This document shows positions 18,567 to 27,105 of a DNA stretch of 54,364 nt, one piece after another. Both the position numbers and the translations under genes were made by a program. The notes beneath the pieces were generated by a model that searched no databases, was not told where the DNA came from, and saw only the letters and a list, made by a program, of their open reading frames with translations. Origin of the DNA: Verrucomicrobiota bacterium (GTDB taxonomy: Bacteria > Verrucomicrobiota > Verrucomicrobiia > Chthoniobacterales > JAFAMB01). The stretch spans positions 1 through 54,364 of the forward strand of contig JAFAZK010000332.1 in NCBI GenBank assembly GCA_019239825.1, in the 5' to 3' direction. Position 1 is the stretch's first letter, and each line of letters begins with the position of its first letter.

Positions 18567-20498
18567 ATGAAATTGCTCGACCTCATCCTCGGTCGCCCTC
18601 TGGCTACAAGCGAAGACCAGCAAGAACGAGTTGGTTCAATCGCAGGTGTCTCGGTGTTCGGCCTGGACGCGCTAAGCTCCGCCGCTTACGGACCGGAAGC
18701 AGCGCTCACCGTCTTAATTCCTCTGGGTGCTGCGGGGCTCGGTTTCGGGCTCCCCATCACCATCGCGGTCTCCGTTATTCTAGCGGTTGTTTATTTCAGT
18801 TATCGCCAAACGATCGCTGCCTACCCCGGAGGCGCAGGGTCGTACACCGTTGCTAAAGAGAATCTTGGCGACCGAGCCGGATTGTTAGCGGCGGTAGCAT
18901 TGATGGTCGATTACACCCTGAACGTAGCGGTCGGCATTTCAGCCGGAATCGGCGCTCTGGTTTCCGCCGTCCCGGGACTGCAGCCTTTCACCTTGTGGCT
19001 GTGCTTATTAGTACTCGCCTTACTCGCGTTCATGAATCTTCGCGGACTACGCGAATCCGGCTTGGCATTCATGCCGCCGACCTATCTCTTTGTCGGTTGC
19101 CTTGGGATCGTGATCTTGCTGGGAGTGGTGCAGGCCGTTATCACCGGCGGACACCCGCGAGCAGTAATCGCTCCACCGCCGGCTCCGCAAGTCCAAGCAA
19201 CAATTTCTCTTTGGCTTTTCTTGAAAGCGTTTGCTGCGGGATGCACAGCGATGACCGGAGTTGAAGCGGTCAGCAACGGCGTTCAAGCTTTCCGGGAACC
19301 GGTGGTAAGTTCAGCGCGCAAGACGCTAACCCTCATCGTGGTTATCCTAATCCTGCTTCTCGTGGGCGTAGCTTACCTTGTGCAGGTGTATCATATCAAC
19401 GCGACTGACCCAGGGTCTAGCCAGTATCAGAGCATCCTATCTATCATGACCCAGGTGGTGGTGGGCCGGGGAATCTTTTACTATATAACCATGGCGGCGG
19501 TACTATTAGTCCTCTGCCTTTCCGCGAACACTTCTTTCGCTGATTTTCCCCGGGTTTGCCGGACGATCGCTCAAGATGGTTATCTTCCTTATTCATTCAC
19601 GATCCGAGGCCGGAGGTTGGTCTTCACCGAAGGCGTCATCTTACTAACGACATTGGCCGCTATCCTCTTGCTGGTTTTTAATGGGGTTACCGACCGGTTA
19701 ATCCCGCTCTTCGCAGTGGGTGCCTTTCTAGCGTTCACTTTGTCGCAAGCCGGCATGGTGATGCATTGGCTGAAGAAGAAGCAGCCGGGAGTTACCGGCA
19801 GCATAGTCCTTAACACAATAGGAGCGCTCGCGACCGGGATCACCTTCTTCATTGTCATCGTCACGAAATTCGCCGAAGGCGCGTGGCTGGTACTCCTGGT
19901 TCTGCCAGGGTTGTACCTCTTCATGTTACTGATTCACCATCATTACACGAAGATCGGGGAAGAGCTTGCTCTAACCGGCCCCATCAAACTAAGACGGCCG
20001 CGCCCAATGATCGCCGTGATTCCGATCATGACCCTCAATTCCCTGGCCGAAAAAGCATTGCAAATCGCTTACAGTGTCTCCGAAGACGTTAGCGTCGTTC
20101 ACATTGAACGGGAAAACAGCCAGCGAGATTTCTGCGACGAATGGGAGCGACAGATCCAACCCGCTATCAGCCAGGCTAACTTGCCGATGCCGCATCTGGA
20201 AGTAATCCAATCACCGTTTCGACGAGTAGTCCTTCCGACGTTGGAATACATTTGGCAATTGGAGAAGGATAACCCGGACCGTACCGTTGCCGTGCTGATA
20301 CCGCAGTTAATTGAATCTCATTGGTATTATAGTTTCCTCCATAATCAGCGAGCAGCGATTATTCGAACCGTTCTCCTGATGAAAGGCCTGAATCGCATTG
20401 TGATTATTAACGTCCCCTGGCACATCCAAAAGCGAGAACGAATCCGGCAAGCAACCAAAGAGCTCTGGGAAAAGTCGCCTGCGTGGCTGGATAACTAG
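18567..20498 (+). CDS. APC-superfamily permease, KimA/YdaO-like potassium transporter
   Basis: A 643-residue membrane protein with about twelve transmembrane helices followed by a cytosolic domain of roughly 160 residues. The N-terminal GVSVFGLDALSSAAYGPEAA, YPGGAGSYTVAKENLG and NTSFADFPRVCRTIAQDGYLP are typical of the KimA/YdaO group of proton-coupled potassium importers. The C-terminal part (IPIMTLNSLAEKALQIAYSV and WYYSFLHNQRAAIIRTVLL) matches the universal-stress-like regulatory domain of that group. In Bacillus the gene is controlled by c-di-AMP; no riboswitch is recognisable here. A general amino-acid permease is the alternative reading. The ATG follows the C3 repeat closely. Confidence 0.85.
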   Translation: MKLLDLILGRPLATSEDQQERVGSIAGVSVFGLDALSSAAYGPEAALTVLIPLGAAGLGFGLPITIAVSVILAVVYFSYRQTIAAYPGGAGSYTVAKENLGDRAGLLAAVALMVDYTLNVAVGISAGIGALVSAVPGLQPFTLWLCLLVLALLAFMNLRGLRESGLAFMPPTYLFVGCLGIVILLGVVQAVITGGHPRAVIAPPPAPQVQATISLWLFLKAFAAGCTAMTGVEAVSNGVQAFREPVVSSARKTLTLIVVILILLLVGVAYLVQVYHINATDPGSSQYQSILSIMTQVVVGRGIFYYITMAAVLLVLCLSANTSFADFPRVCRTIAQDGYLPYSFTIRGRRLVFTEGVILLTTLAAILLLVFNGVTDRLIPLFAVGAFLAFTLSQAGMVMHWLKKKQPGVTGSIVLNTIGALATGITFFIVIVTKFAEGAWLVLLVLPGLYLFMLLIHHHYTKIGEELALTGPIKLRRPRPMIAVIPIMTLNSLAEKALQIAYSVSEDVSVVHIERENSQRDFCDEWERQIQPAISQANLPMPHLEVIQSPFRRVVLPTLEYIWQLEKDNPDRTVAVLIPQLIESHWYYSFLHNQRAAIIRTVLLMKGLNRIVIINVPWHIQKRERIRQATKELWEKSPAWLDN

Positions 20499-20500
20499 AC

Positions 20501-20882
20501 GTGAAAAGTGAGAGGTGATTGGTGAGAAGTGAGAAGTGGGGCGCCGAGCGGAAAGAGCGTCGTCGAACGCGTGATCGGTAGGGCGAGGCTCCCGAAATAA
20601 TCTACCGGTATAACGGCGGGTGTGGTACCCGCCCGCTGAACGCTCCGACTACAAGATTAAGCGCGCAGAGCCGTGGTCTATCGCGCGCCCACGGCTCCGA
20701 CTTCGCTAAAAACTTCCGGACTGGGGATCCTTTTAAAATGCCGGAGCTACGTCGGACAAGCCGGCACGGTTTTGACCTCGCCGGCTGGTTAGTTGAGTTT
20801 CTACGGATTGGCCTTGGTCTAAGAGCGAGACCTCTCAGGGCCTTTGGCCCTACCAATCACCTCTCACCTCTCACGAATCACC
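20501..20882. repeat. Family C arms (C4) enclosing family A copy A4
   Basis: Left C arm 20501-20540 (GTGAAAAGTGAGAGGTGATT and more) begins two bases after the permease stop; right C arm 20854-20882 (CAATCACCTCTCACCTCTCA and more) ends five bases before the next gene's stop. Inside is A4 (20577-20854) with left end GGGCGAGGCTCCCGAA, a decayed right end GGGCCTTTGGCCCTACC, and an inner hairpin GAGCCGTGG / CCACGGCTC near 20672-20697. Confidence 0.85.
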
Positions 20883-20886
20883 TAGA

Positions 20887-23433
20887 TTACTGTTCCGCCA
20901 CTACACCGCCGTCGGCTGAGAATTTCTTACCAAGGGATTCTTCAGCTCCCAGCAAGACGCTGACTCCGTAATCGTCAAGTTGATTAACTTGGCGGAGGCT
21001 CAAGAGCACCTTTAACGATTGATTGAATTGGACAGTCGCATCGGCCGTCTTGCCTCCTTGCTGCAGGATCTTACCGGCTTGCAAGTAGCCGTTAGCCAGG
21101 AACTCTTGCCAAGTAACATTATGGCCATTGGTCTCGAGCAGACTCTCGAAAATATCGCAACTGAGCTTGTAATATCCCAGCGCTTCTTGGCCCTTGTTAG
21201 AAAGAGCAGTTGCTTCGGCTAACCGTTGGAAGGTCAGCCCCAGCTGTTGTTGGCGAGCCGGATTGGTCTCATCCCGGGAGGCTAACAATTCAGAAATCTG
21301 CAAACAACGCTCATAACTGGCTTGAGCCTTTGCTAGATTGCCATCTGCTTTGTACAGATCGCCGGTGCGTCCCAGACAGTCGGCCAAGTCTTGTTGATAA
21401 ACAACGTCGCCGGGCACTGCCGCCACTAAACGCTCACAAATCTCCTGACACCGAGCGTAGACTTGTAAGGCGTCAGGGGTTTTGTCCAGATCTGCGAGCG
21501 CGCTACCGTAATTTTGTAACGAAACAGACAACTGCCGTTGATATTTTTTCTCGTTAGCATCTTGGCTGACCAACTGTTGGGCGATATCCACTGCTTTCTG
21601 CAGTTTTGGCAACGCCAAATCAGGTTTTCCTTCTTCGCGTATAACGCCGCCGACGCTCTCGTAAGCTACCGCTAGATCGAATCGCAGACCGTTGTCGGTA
21701 GAGCTACGATGTACCAGATCCTCGAACCCAGTTAATTCCTGTTGGTAGTAAGCTAAAGCGTCTTCCATTTTGCCCTGCGCTTCCAGGACGTAACCAATGC
21801 GTTCCTGACAGATCGCCACATCTCGCTCTTCGGAAGCGTCCCCTGGGCGTAGCTGGGCAACTTTTTGATCGGCTTCTAACTGATCCGTGTAATCATGCAC
21901 TGCCCGGTCAAGATCACCTGCCTTAACCTCCAGATCTCCAAGTTGATTGGAAATCTGACGGACTCGCAACCAAGCCTCCGGATTCTGCGCATCTCGGTCC
22001 GCCAAGCCACGCAAAATATCGCGTGCCTGTTCGAACGGACCGCGGGCTCCAACCCAATTTTTCTGAGCCATGAAGGTGGTACCAAGCTTGAGCAATACCT
22101 TGGTCCACTCGCTCTTCGGGCCGACCTCTGTGGGATTGGCCGACGCAAGCTTTTGCCAGAGTCCTGCCGCCCGTTGGTAATTGTCCATGGCCTCACCGAT
22201 TTTTCCTTGGGTGGAGAAGATGTTGCCCATCTTTAGAAGGTTTTGCGCCCATTGGGCCATCCACTCATCCTTGGCCGGTTCCTGTTTGACTAGATCCTGC
22301 AGGATCCGGCAAGCTTCCTGGTAAGCGTTAACCGCCCCGTCCAGGTTATTGTCGTCGGCTAACAAATCACCCTGGTCGTTTAGAGCCGCTACGCGCAAAA
22401 CCTCAACGGAAGGCTTGTGTACAGCGCCTCCATTCTTAGCGTCATAGGCCGCGATCGCTTGAAGCGAAGGCTCCAAAAGATCTGCTCGGCGGACGGGTTT
22501 CAGTTTTTCTCCGAGATCGCTGACGATCTCGTGCATTAGCCGCTCTGATTGCAACTTCGCTGCGATCGATTCCCGAGCAGTCTTTTCGGCCGCCGCCATG
22601 GAAGCACGGGCCGTTTTTTCTGCATTCTGCTTTTCATTTCGGGCTACCGCCAGATTCGATTCTGATCGTTGGAAACGGGAGAAGGTGACGGTGCCAAAGG
22701 TGATCGCGGTGGCCAAGGTGGCGGCACTAACAAATGCCGTCAATGCGACGCCGCGACGTTCTCGCCGCCATTTCGACCTCACTTCTACCAGCCATTCATT
22801 AATGTAGGATAAAATTTCGCGACTGGCGACGTTCCCAAACCGAGCAAAGAAATGGTCCGGCTCAAGCAACGCGTTCCCTGCCGGGAAGGCGTGACGCTCT
22901 TCGGTAGGGAACTTCTCGCTCAAACGAAGGTGAAGCAATCGTTCAAAGATGGCCTCGAATTGATCGTAATCGCGGTACGAATTGATACTGGTAATGAAAT
23001 TGCTTTCCCATTCAAAGTCGCGCTGCTCCACTTTGCCAAGAAGCAAGTCCACCGCCTTCGACGGCGATACCATTTGGTTCATGGGAGTGGCCGAAGCAGC
23101 CGCTTCGCTCTCGGAGTGGACGAAAATCAGGAAATCAGGAATTTTCCCATTCTCCATGCCTGGAAGGCTCCGAGCCAAATTCGGAGGCGGTCCCGGTTCG
23201 CGTCGTTCTCCACCCCAAACGCAGGACGACCGCCGCAAGACGCAGGCAACCAAATCAAATTGTCGTGCAGAGGGGAACTTACTGTTTTCTGTCCATCGGC
23301 TAGACCAAAGCCAGAGCTCCAATTCAACTCCGGGTTTGAAATCAACTTCGACACGAGCGATCGCCTTGCCGGCTCGCTCGCATTCCAAATCGGCATCGTC
23401 TGGTGCACAGATCAAGACCCGATATTTAGCCAT
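20887..23433 (-). CDS. Membrane protein: TIR-like domain, one TM helix, TPR repeats
   Basis: An 848-residue protein. Residues 1-150 resemble the TIR-like/DUF4062-like domain that heads many nSTAND proteins: YRVLICAPDDADLECERAGK, LELWLWSS, FDLVACVLRRSS. Residues 150-235 resemble the linker that normally leads into the nSTAND NTPase (YRDYDQFEAIFERLLHLRL, FFARFG). No P-loop NTPase follows. A transmembrane helix comes directly (VALTAFVSAATLATAITFGTV, about 240-262), then an alanine/glutamate coiled coil and at least ten TPR-like repeats to the end. By family logic this would be a membrane-anchored sensor or scaffold in stress or defence signalling. That is inference. No partner effector is adjacent. 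Confidence 0.65.
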   Translation of the reverse strand: MAKYRVLICAPDDADLECERAGKAIARVEVDFKPGVELELWLWSSRWTENSKFPSARQFDLVACVLRRSSCVWGGERREPGPPPNLARSLPGMENGKIPDFLIFVHSESEAAASATPMNQMVSPSKAVDLLLGKVEQRDFEWESNFITSINSYRDYDQFEAIFERLLHLRLSEKFPTEERHAFPAGNALLEPDHFFARFGNVASREILSYINEWLVEVRSKWRRERRGVALTAFVSAATLATAITFGTVTFSRFQRSESNLAVARNEKQNAEKTARASMAAAEKTARESIAAKLQSERLMHEIVSDLGEKLKPVRRADLLEPSLQAIAAYDAKNGGAVHKPSVEVLRVAALNDQGDLLADDNNLDGAVNAYQEACRILQDLVKQEPAKDEWMAQWAQNLLKMGNIFSTQGKIGEAMDNYQRAAGLWQKLASANPTEVGPKSEWTKVLLKLGTTFMAQKNWVGARGPFEQARDILRGLADRDAQNPEAWLRVRQISNQLGDLEVKAGDLDRAVHDYTDQLEADQKVAQLRPGDASEERDVAICQERIGYVLEAQGKMEDALAYYQQELTGFEDLVHRSSTDNGLRFDLAVAYESVGGVIREEGKPDLALPKLQKAVDIAQQLVSQDANEKKYQRQLSVSLQNYGSALADLDKTPDALQVYARCQEICERLVAAVPGDVVYQQDLADCLGRTGDLYKADGNLAKAQASYERCLQISELLASRDETNPARQQQLGLTFQRLAEATALSNKGQEALGYYKLSCDIFESLLETNGHNVTWQEFLANGYLQAGKILQQGGKTADATVQFNQSLKVLLSLRQVNQLDDYGVSVLLGAEESLGKKFSADGGVVAEQ

Positions 23434-23632
23434 CAGACCACACCATCAGAATTGGCGTAGTTTCAGCAACTATTTTTTTATAGTCCCCTAAAATATTACT
23501 CTGCAGCGCGGCGAAGTGCAGGAATTTTCATAACTGCGAGAGCGGCTAACAGTCATGGCGAAAGAGATCGAAACGACCTTTATGTTGACGCGCATGGCGA
23601 CCGCGATACGAGCCCCAAAGGGGTCGCCATCC

Positions 23633-23913
23633 GTTGGAGAGGAGCCGCTTTCGCCTGTGGTAAATTGATCGCCTGTTGTCGAAGCCCAGCGTTCATCCGG
23701 GTGGACGGTATGACAAGCAGGCGGCTCCCGGAAACGTCTGCCGGTGTTGCTAACGGCTTGGGTTGAATCCGACTAGCGACACCAAACACAATTCACACCC
23801 TGCGACGTTTGCGGGAGCCGCCTGCCCAATAACCGCTCGGCTATGCAACGCTAATTTGTGCGATCAGCTCAGGGGACAGGCACATTCAAAACCGGCTCCC
23901 CTCCAGGGTGCCG
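23633..23913. repeat. Family B inverted-repeat element, copy B2
   Basis: The outer arms are TTGGAGAGGAGCCGCTTT (from 23635) and ACCGGCTCCCCTCCAGGG (to about 23909). The inner arms are AGCAGGCGGCTCCCGGAAAC near 23718 and TTTGCGGGAGCCGCCTGCCC near 23807. The rest of the 533-bp gap 23434-23966 shows no gene. Sequence 23580-23632 includes a further inverted piece, GCGACCGCG with GGGGTCGCC. Confidence 0.8.
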
Positions 23914-23966
23914 ACCGCTGCGGACGCAGGAGAAGCCGGGTTTCGCCCTACCTATCCGGGCTATCA

Positions 23967-24167
23967 CTAAATAATGAGTGATGGGCGGCTGGTTTCTGCG
24001 GCCTTAACTTCCCGAGACCCAACGGAGCTGCCGCACTCGGTGCAAAGATAATCGTAAATCTCCTTATCGGGTAGAACCAGCAAAAGCCGCTCCCGAACCG
24101 GGCGGGCAATTTTGCATTTTTGGCAATACAAGGACGACGCACGCAACGTCTTAAATTGATTCTTCAT
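23967..24167 (-). CDS. Zinc-ribbon miniprotein
   Basis: A 66-residue protein starting at ATG 24167 (a TTG three codons upstream is less likely). Two CxxC knuckles, CQKC near residue 15 and CTEC near residue 43, are spaced as in a small zinc ribbon, with a basic region RPVRERLLL between. It is the only small frame in this gap with clear domain logic. The C-terminal 20 residues are polar and unconserved in appearance. Function is unknown; nucleic-acid or protein binding is plausible. Confidence 0.55.
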   Translation of the reverse strand: MKNQFKTLRASSLYCQKCKIARPVRERLLLVLPDKEIYDYLCTECGSSVGSREVKAAETSRPSLII

Positions 24168-24240
24168 AAAGGCCAAAATCCCGAGGCTAACAAACTCCGC
24201 TGAATAGGTAGCGCCGTCAAGGCAACGCCGGAATCATCGA

Positions 24241-25929
24241 TCAACGTAGTAAGAGGACAACTATAACGCCCCACACCGTCAGCAGGGTATTGCCGACAGC
24301 GAAGCATACGGAGAATCCAAGGGCCGGGACACGACTTTGAGCCGCATCCTGGATGGAGGACAGGGCGGCCGTCGTGGCCCTAGCGCCGGCGCAAGCTCCC
24401 AGAAGAACGCCCGGATGCATTTTAAAAACATATTTGCCCAGCAATAGAGCCAGGTACATCGGGAGAATGGTCACAATAATCCCGGCAACCAATAGCATTA
24501 GGCCGGCATTCTCCAGGCCTTTGATAAACAGGGGGCCCGCCTCCAGGCCAACCACCGCAACGAACATGGTCAGACCTAGGTTATTGAACACCCATAATCC
24601 GGCACTGGGAATGTTCCCAAAGCTCGGGTGTACTGAGCGTAGCCATCCAAAAACCAGTCCAGCAACCAAAGTGCCGCCACTCGTGCTGAGATTGATAGGG
24701 ACACCGTTCACGCTAACCCCAAGGAGTCCAAGAAGAGCTCCAAGGAAGATCCCTATACCGACGAGAACCAGATCGCTAACGTGGCTGGAGCGCAACGGGT
24801 AACCGATATTCTGGGCCATTCGTTCTACGTCACGCCGGTTCCCACTAATCCGCAGCACATCACCCTTGGCGATCTTGACTCCACTATTAAAGGGAAGCGG
24901 ATGACCTCCCCGAGACAGCTCACGAATAAAAACGCCACGGGAGCGCTGGTCAACGCCTAGCTCGGCAAAGGCCCCCAAAGTGACTCCCACCACCTCCCGA
25001 TTCGTGACCATCACATCGAGTGTTTCATCGGGATAGTCGAGCAATTCTGGGTCGGATACTTCGACCCCGAAAAGGCTAGCGTCTTCAATCAGCGTTTCGG
25101 TGCGTGACGCGATGGCAAGGGTGTCTCCCGGCAGGATCCTGGTCTCCTGGTCGCAATCGAGAATCTTGTTGCCTCGTCTTAGTCGCTCCACGAACAACCG
25201 TTGGTTTGGGAACCTGCTTTCGAAATCCCGTATCGTCTGCTCCTGGAACTCGGGCGCAGTGATCCGATAAGCGCGGACATCGATGAGATGATAGGCGGAA
25301 TGGACCGAAGGGTCCGGCTCGTCTCCGCCTAGCTCAGACTCCAGTTTTCCGCAAGCCTCGGCAAGATTGACGCCGAGTATCTTTGGGCCGAGGGCGGCCA
25401 AGAACCAGGCTACGCCGGCAGTCCCAAAAATATAAGTCACAGCAAAAGCAATCGACATTTCGTTGATGGACCGCTGCCTGAGTTCGGCACTCAGCGGCAA
25501 TTGATTGATCGCATCCGCCCCGACACCGAGCACGGCCGAGACGGTGCAAGCCCCTCCAAACACGCCAGCGCCGTAGCCGGCATCAAAGCGGAACAATTTG
25601 GCAACCAAGATAGCGACGCCAAGACAGAGCAGGCACACAAACACCGCAAATACCGCCTGGGGGACCCCATCCTTCCGTAGACCCCGGACAAATTCAGGAC
25701 CAACGCCATAGCCAACGGCGAAAAGAAAGAGGAGAAAGAAAACTGACTTCAGCCCTGGCGACACCGGGATATTGAGTTGGCCGACAATCAGCGCCGTGAT
25801 CAGGACGCCAGTCACGCTGCCCAGTGTGAAGCCCGCGATCCGAATCCGCCCAATCAAGAAGCCGAGGGAAACCGTAAGATAAATCGCGAGCTCGGGATGC
25901 AGTCGAAGGGCGCTAAGTAGGAAGTCCAC
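24241..25929 (-). CDS. AspT/YidE-family transporter with two RCK_C domains
   Basis: A 562-residue inner-membrane transporter. It has about five N-terminal helices (IYLTVSLGFLIGRI onward), two central cytosolic TrkA-C/RCK_C domains (about 200-370; PGDTLAIASRTETL and KGDVLRISGNRRDVERMA), and further helices with GLEAGPLFIKGLENAGLML and the GACAGARATTAALSSIQDAA motif, all typical of the aspartate:alanine exchanger family. The substrate here is not deducible. The longest frame begins upstream at 25965, but those residues (SLFTSHVD) translate a family C repeat, so GTG at 25929 is a better start. Confidence 0.88.
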   Translation of the reverse strand: MDFLLSALRLHPELAIYLTVSLGFLIGRIRIAGFTLGSVTGVLITALIVGQLNIPVSPGLKSVFFLLFLFAVGYGVGPEFVRGLRKDGVPQAVFAVFVCLLCLGVAILVAKLFRFDAGYGAGVFGGACTVSAVLGVGADAINQLPLSAELRQRSINEMSIAFAVTYIFGTAGVAWFLAALGPKILGVNLAEACGKLESELGGDEPDPSVHSAYHLIDVRAYRITAPEFQEQTIRDFESRFPNQRLFVERLRRGNKILDCDQETRILPGDTLAIASRTETLIEDASLFGVEVSDPELLDYPDETLDVMVTNREVVGVTLGAFAELGVDQRSRGVFIRELSRGGHPLPFNSGVKIAKGDVLRISGNRRDVERMAQNIGYPLRSSHVSDLVLVGIGIFLGALLGLLGVSVNGVPINLSTSGGTLVAGLVFGWLRSVHPSFGNIPSAGLWVFNNLGLTMFVAVVGLEAGPLFIKGLENAGLMLLVAGIIVTILPMYLALLLGKYVFKMHPGVLLGACAGARATTAALSSIQDAAQSRVPALGFSVCFAVGNTLLTVWGVIVVLLLR

Positions 25930-25960
25930 GTGAGAGGTGAAAAGTGAAGACGCTGCCCTG
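25923..25960. repeat. Single family C arm (C6) at the AspT-like start
   Basis: CACGTGAGAGGTGAAAAGTGA (about 25927-25947) is a family C word arm. No opposite arm is seen downstream; 25966-26210 holds no gene and only scattered short repeats. It supplies in-frame codons to the over-extended AspT frame. Confidence 0.6.
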
Positions 25961-26163
25961 AGCAAGCATTAACTTTCGACAAGCTCAAGTCAGGCGTGTG
26001 TCGATGGAGTGATTGGCGAAACTTCCTAATAGCCGCAAACGAGCACACAGAACGCAAAAAAAACTGAAAAACGGGAAGCGTCGTCTAATCGCTCGTGGTT
26101 CTAGCTCCTCTCTTTATCCCAGACCAATCCACCAAACTCCTAACTTGCGAATCACCTAGGCAG

Positions 26164-26181
26164 GCCGGAGCTTACTCCGGC
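26164..26181. other. Perfect 7-bp hairpin upstream of the small membrane-protein pair
   Basis: GCCGGAG-CTTA-CTCCGGC forms a perfect stem 30 bp before the ATG at 26211. It has no following T-run in the plus direction, so a terminator is unlikely. It may be a leader hairpin or another short palindromic repeat. Confidence 0.4.
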
Positions 26182-26210
26182 AACTGAAAATTAAACCTGG
26201 AATCTGTATC

Positions 26211-26606
26211 ATGACTGATCCAATCAAACCAGATCCGCTGCAGGACGAGCTGCACGCTTCCCGAACCGGCGAACCGCAACGAGACGGAGCCAGCGCGCTG
26301 GACTATCTTAAGCCCGAGAATGGTCCCTGGCTTCCCATCGTCATCGGAGGGTCCGCTCTTTTGATTGCTGCGGGCTATTTTTTAGGACGCTATTACGTAC
26401 AAGTCCACGCTCAAACCCCGACAGACCGCTTCCTTCACGAACTCGAGGATTGGGTAGATGAACGAAGCGAAGCCTTACCCAAGACTGTTCGAGATAAACT
26501 ACACGCAACCGTTGGATTCTTGAGCACCTCTTTGCGGAACACTCCAATTAACCAAATTGTCTCTCGCTTCCAAAACAAACCGCGTCGACTATTCGACCTC
26601 TTCTAA
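26211..26606 (+). CDS. Small single-pass membrane protein, unknown function
   Basis: A 131-residue protein with a polar N-terminus of about 40 residues, one membrane helix (WLPIVIGGSALLIAAGYFLG, about 44-63) and an amphipathic C-terminal part with LHELEDWVDERSEALPKTV. The helix with a glycine at its end is reminiscent of YtxH/DUF883-like stress proteins, but I cannot assign a family. Its stop TAA shares one base with the ATG of the next gene, so the two are probably an operon. Confidence 0.6.
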   Translation: MTDPIKPDPLQDELHASRTGEPQRDGASALDYLKPENGPWLPIVIGGSALLIAAGYFLGRYYVQVHAQTPTDRFLHELEDWVDERSEALPKTVRDKLHATVGFLSTSLRNTPINQIVSRFQNKPRRLFDLF

Positions 26607-26902
26607 TGAATCAAGAAACTACTTCTTCCGTAGGAGCTTCGGAATTCTCGGCCGAAAATGTGGATCGCTTCTTCGATCGGCTCGACGAAAAGGTCCGGAA
26701 ATCACCCCGAGAAGCGGTCCTCATCGCGTTTCTAGCGGGGGCATTGTTACAGGTATTTGCCATCCGCCACCTGGTATTGACGGCAGCACGCATCCTTTTG
26801 TGGTTAGCCACCCCGGCACTATTCGTGTTTACCGCCTGGAGGCTGTTTCAACTGGGCAATTCCGACGGGAATCTAAGTCGATTTTTCAGTTCTAAGCGAT
26901 AA
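26606..26902 (+). CDS. Small membrane protein, partner of preceding gene
   Basis: A 98-residue protein with a soluble N-terminus (ENVDRFFDRLDEKVRKSP) and two close hydrophobic segments (EAVLIAFLAGALLQVFAI and LLWLATPALFVFTAW, about 37-80). It starts within the stop codon of the upstream gene. The pair looks like an envelope or phage-shock-type duo, but no family is recognised. The stop is followed directly by the G1 repeat. Confidence 0.6.
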   Translation: MNQETTSSVGASEFSAENVDRFFDRLDEKVRKSPREAVLIAFLAGALLQVFAIRHLVLTAARILLWLATPALFVFTAWRLFQLGNSDGNLSRFFSSKR

Positions 26903-26904
26903 TC

Positions 26905-27105
26905 CGTTCCTCGTTCGGCGTTTGGCGTTTGGCGTCCCGCGTTTGGCGTTCGACGTTTTCGCGAGATGGGCATCGCCGTTGGAGGAAATGACTGCTCTGA
27001 GGACCAACTCGGCGTGTACCCTCACCAATTTATAAGCCCAAAATAGCAGTGCAGCGTTGCAAGCGCCGAACGCCAAACCCCAAACGCCAAACGAGGAACG
27101 TTAGT
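26905..27105. repeat. Family G word-repeat element, copy G1
   Basis: The left arm has CGTTCCTCGTTCGGCGTTTG and further GGCGTTTGGCG words (26905-26960). The right arm CGCCGAACGCCAAACCCCAA, then ACGCCAAACGAGGAACG (27065-27104), is its imperfect reverse complement. It runs into the end of the permease gene. A smaller relative lies near 8525-8567. Confidence 0.8.

Noticed and set aside
22852..23491. Two plus-strand frames of about 170-200 codons opposite the TIR-like domain
   Set aside because: They are antisense to a long gene with clear TPR periodicity and have no recognisable features.
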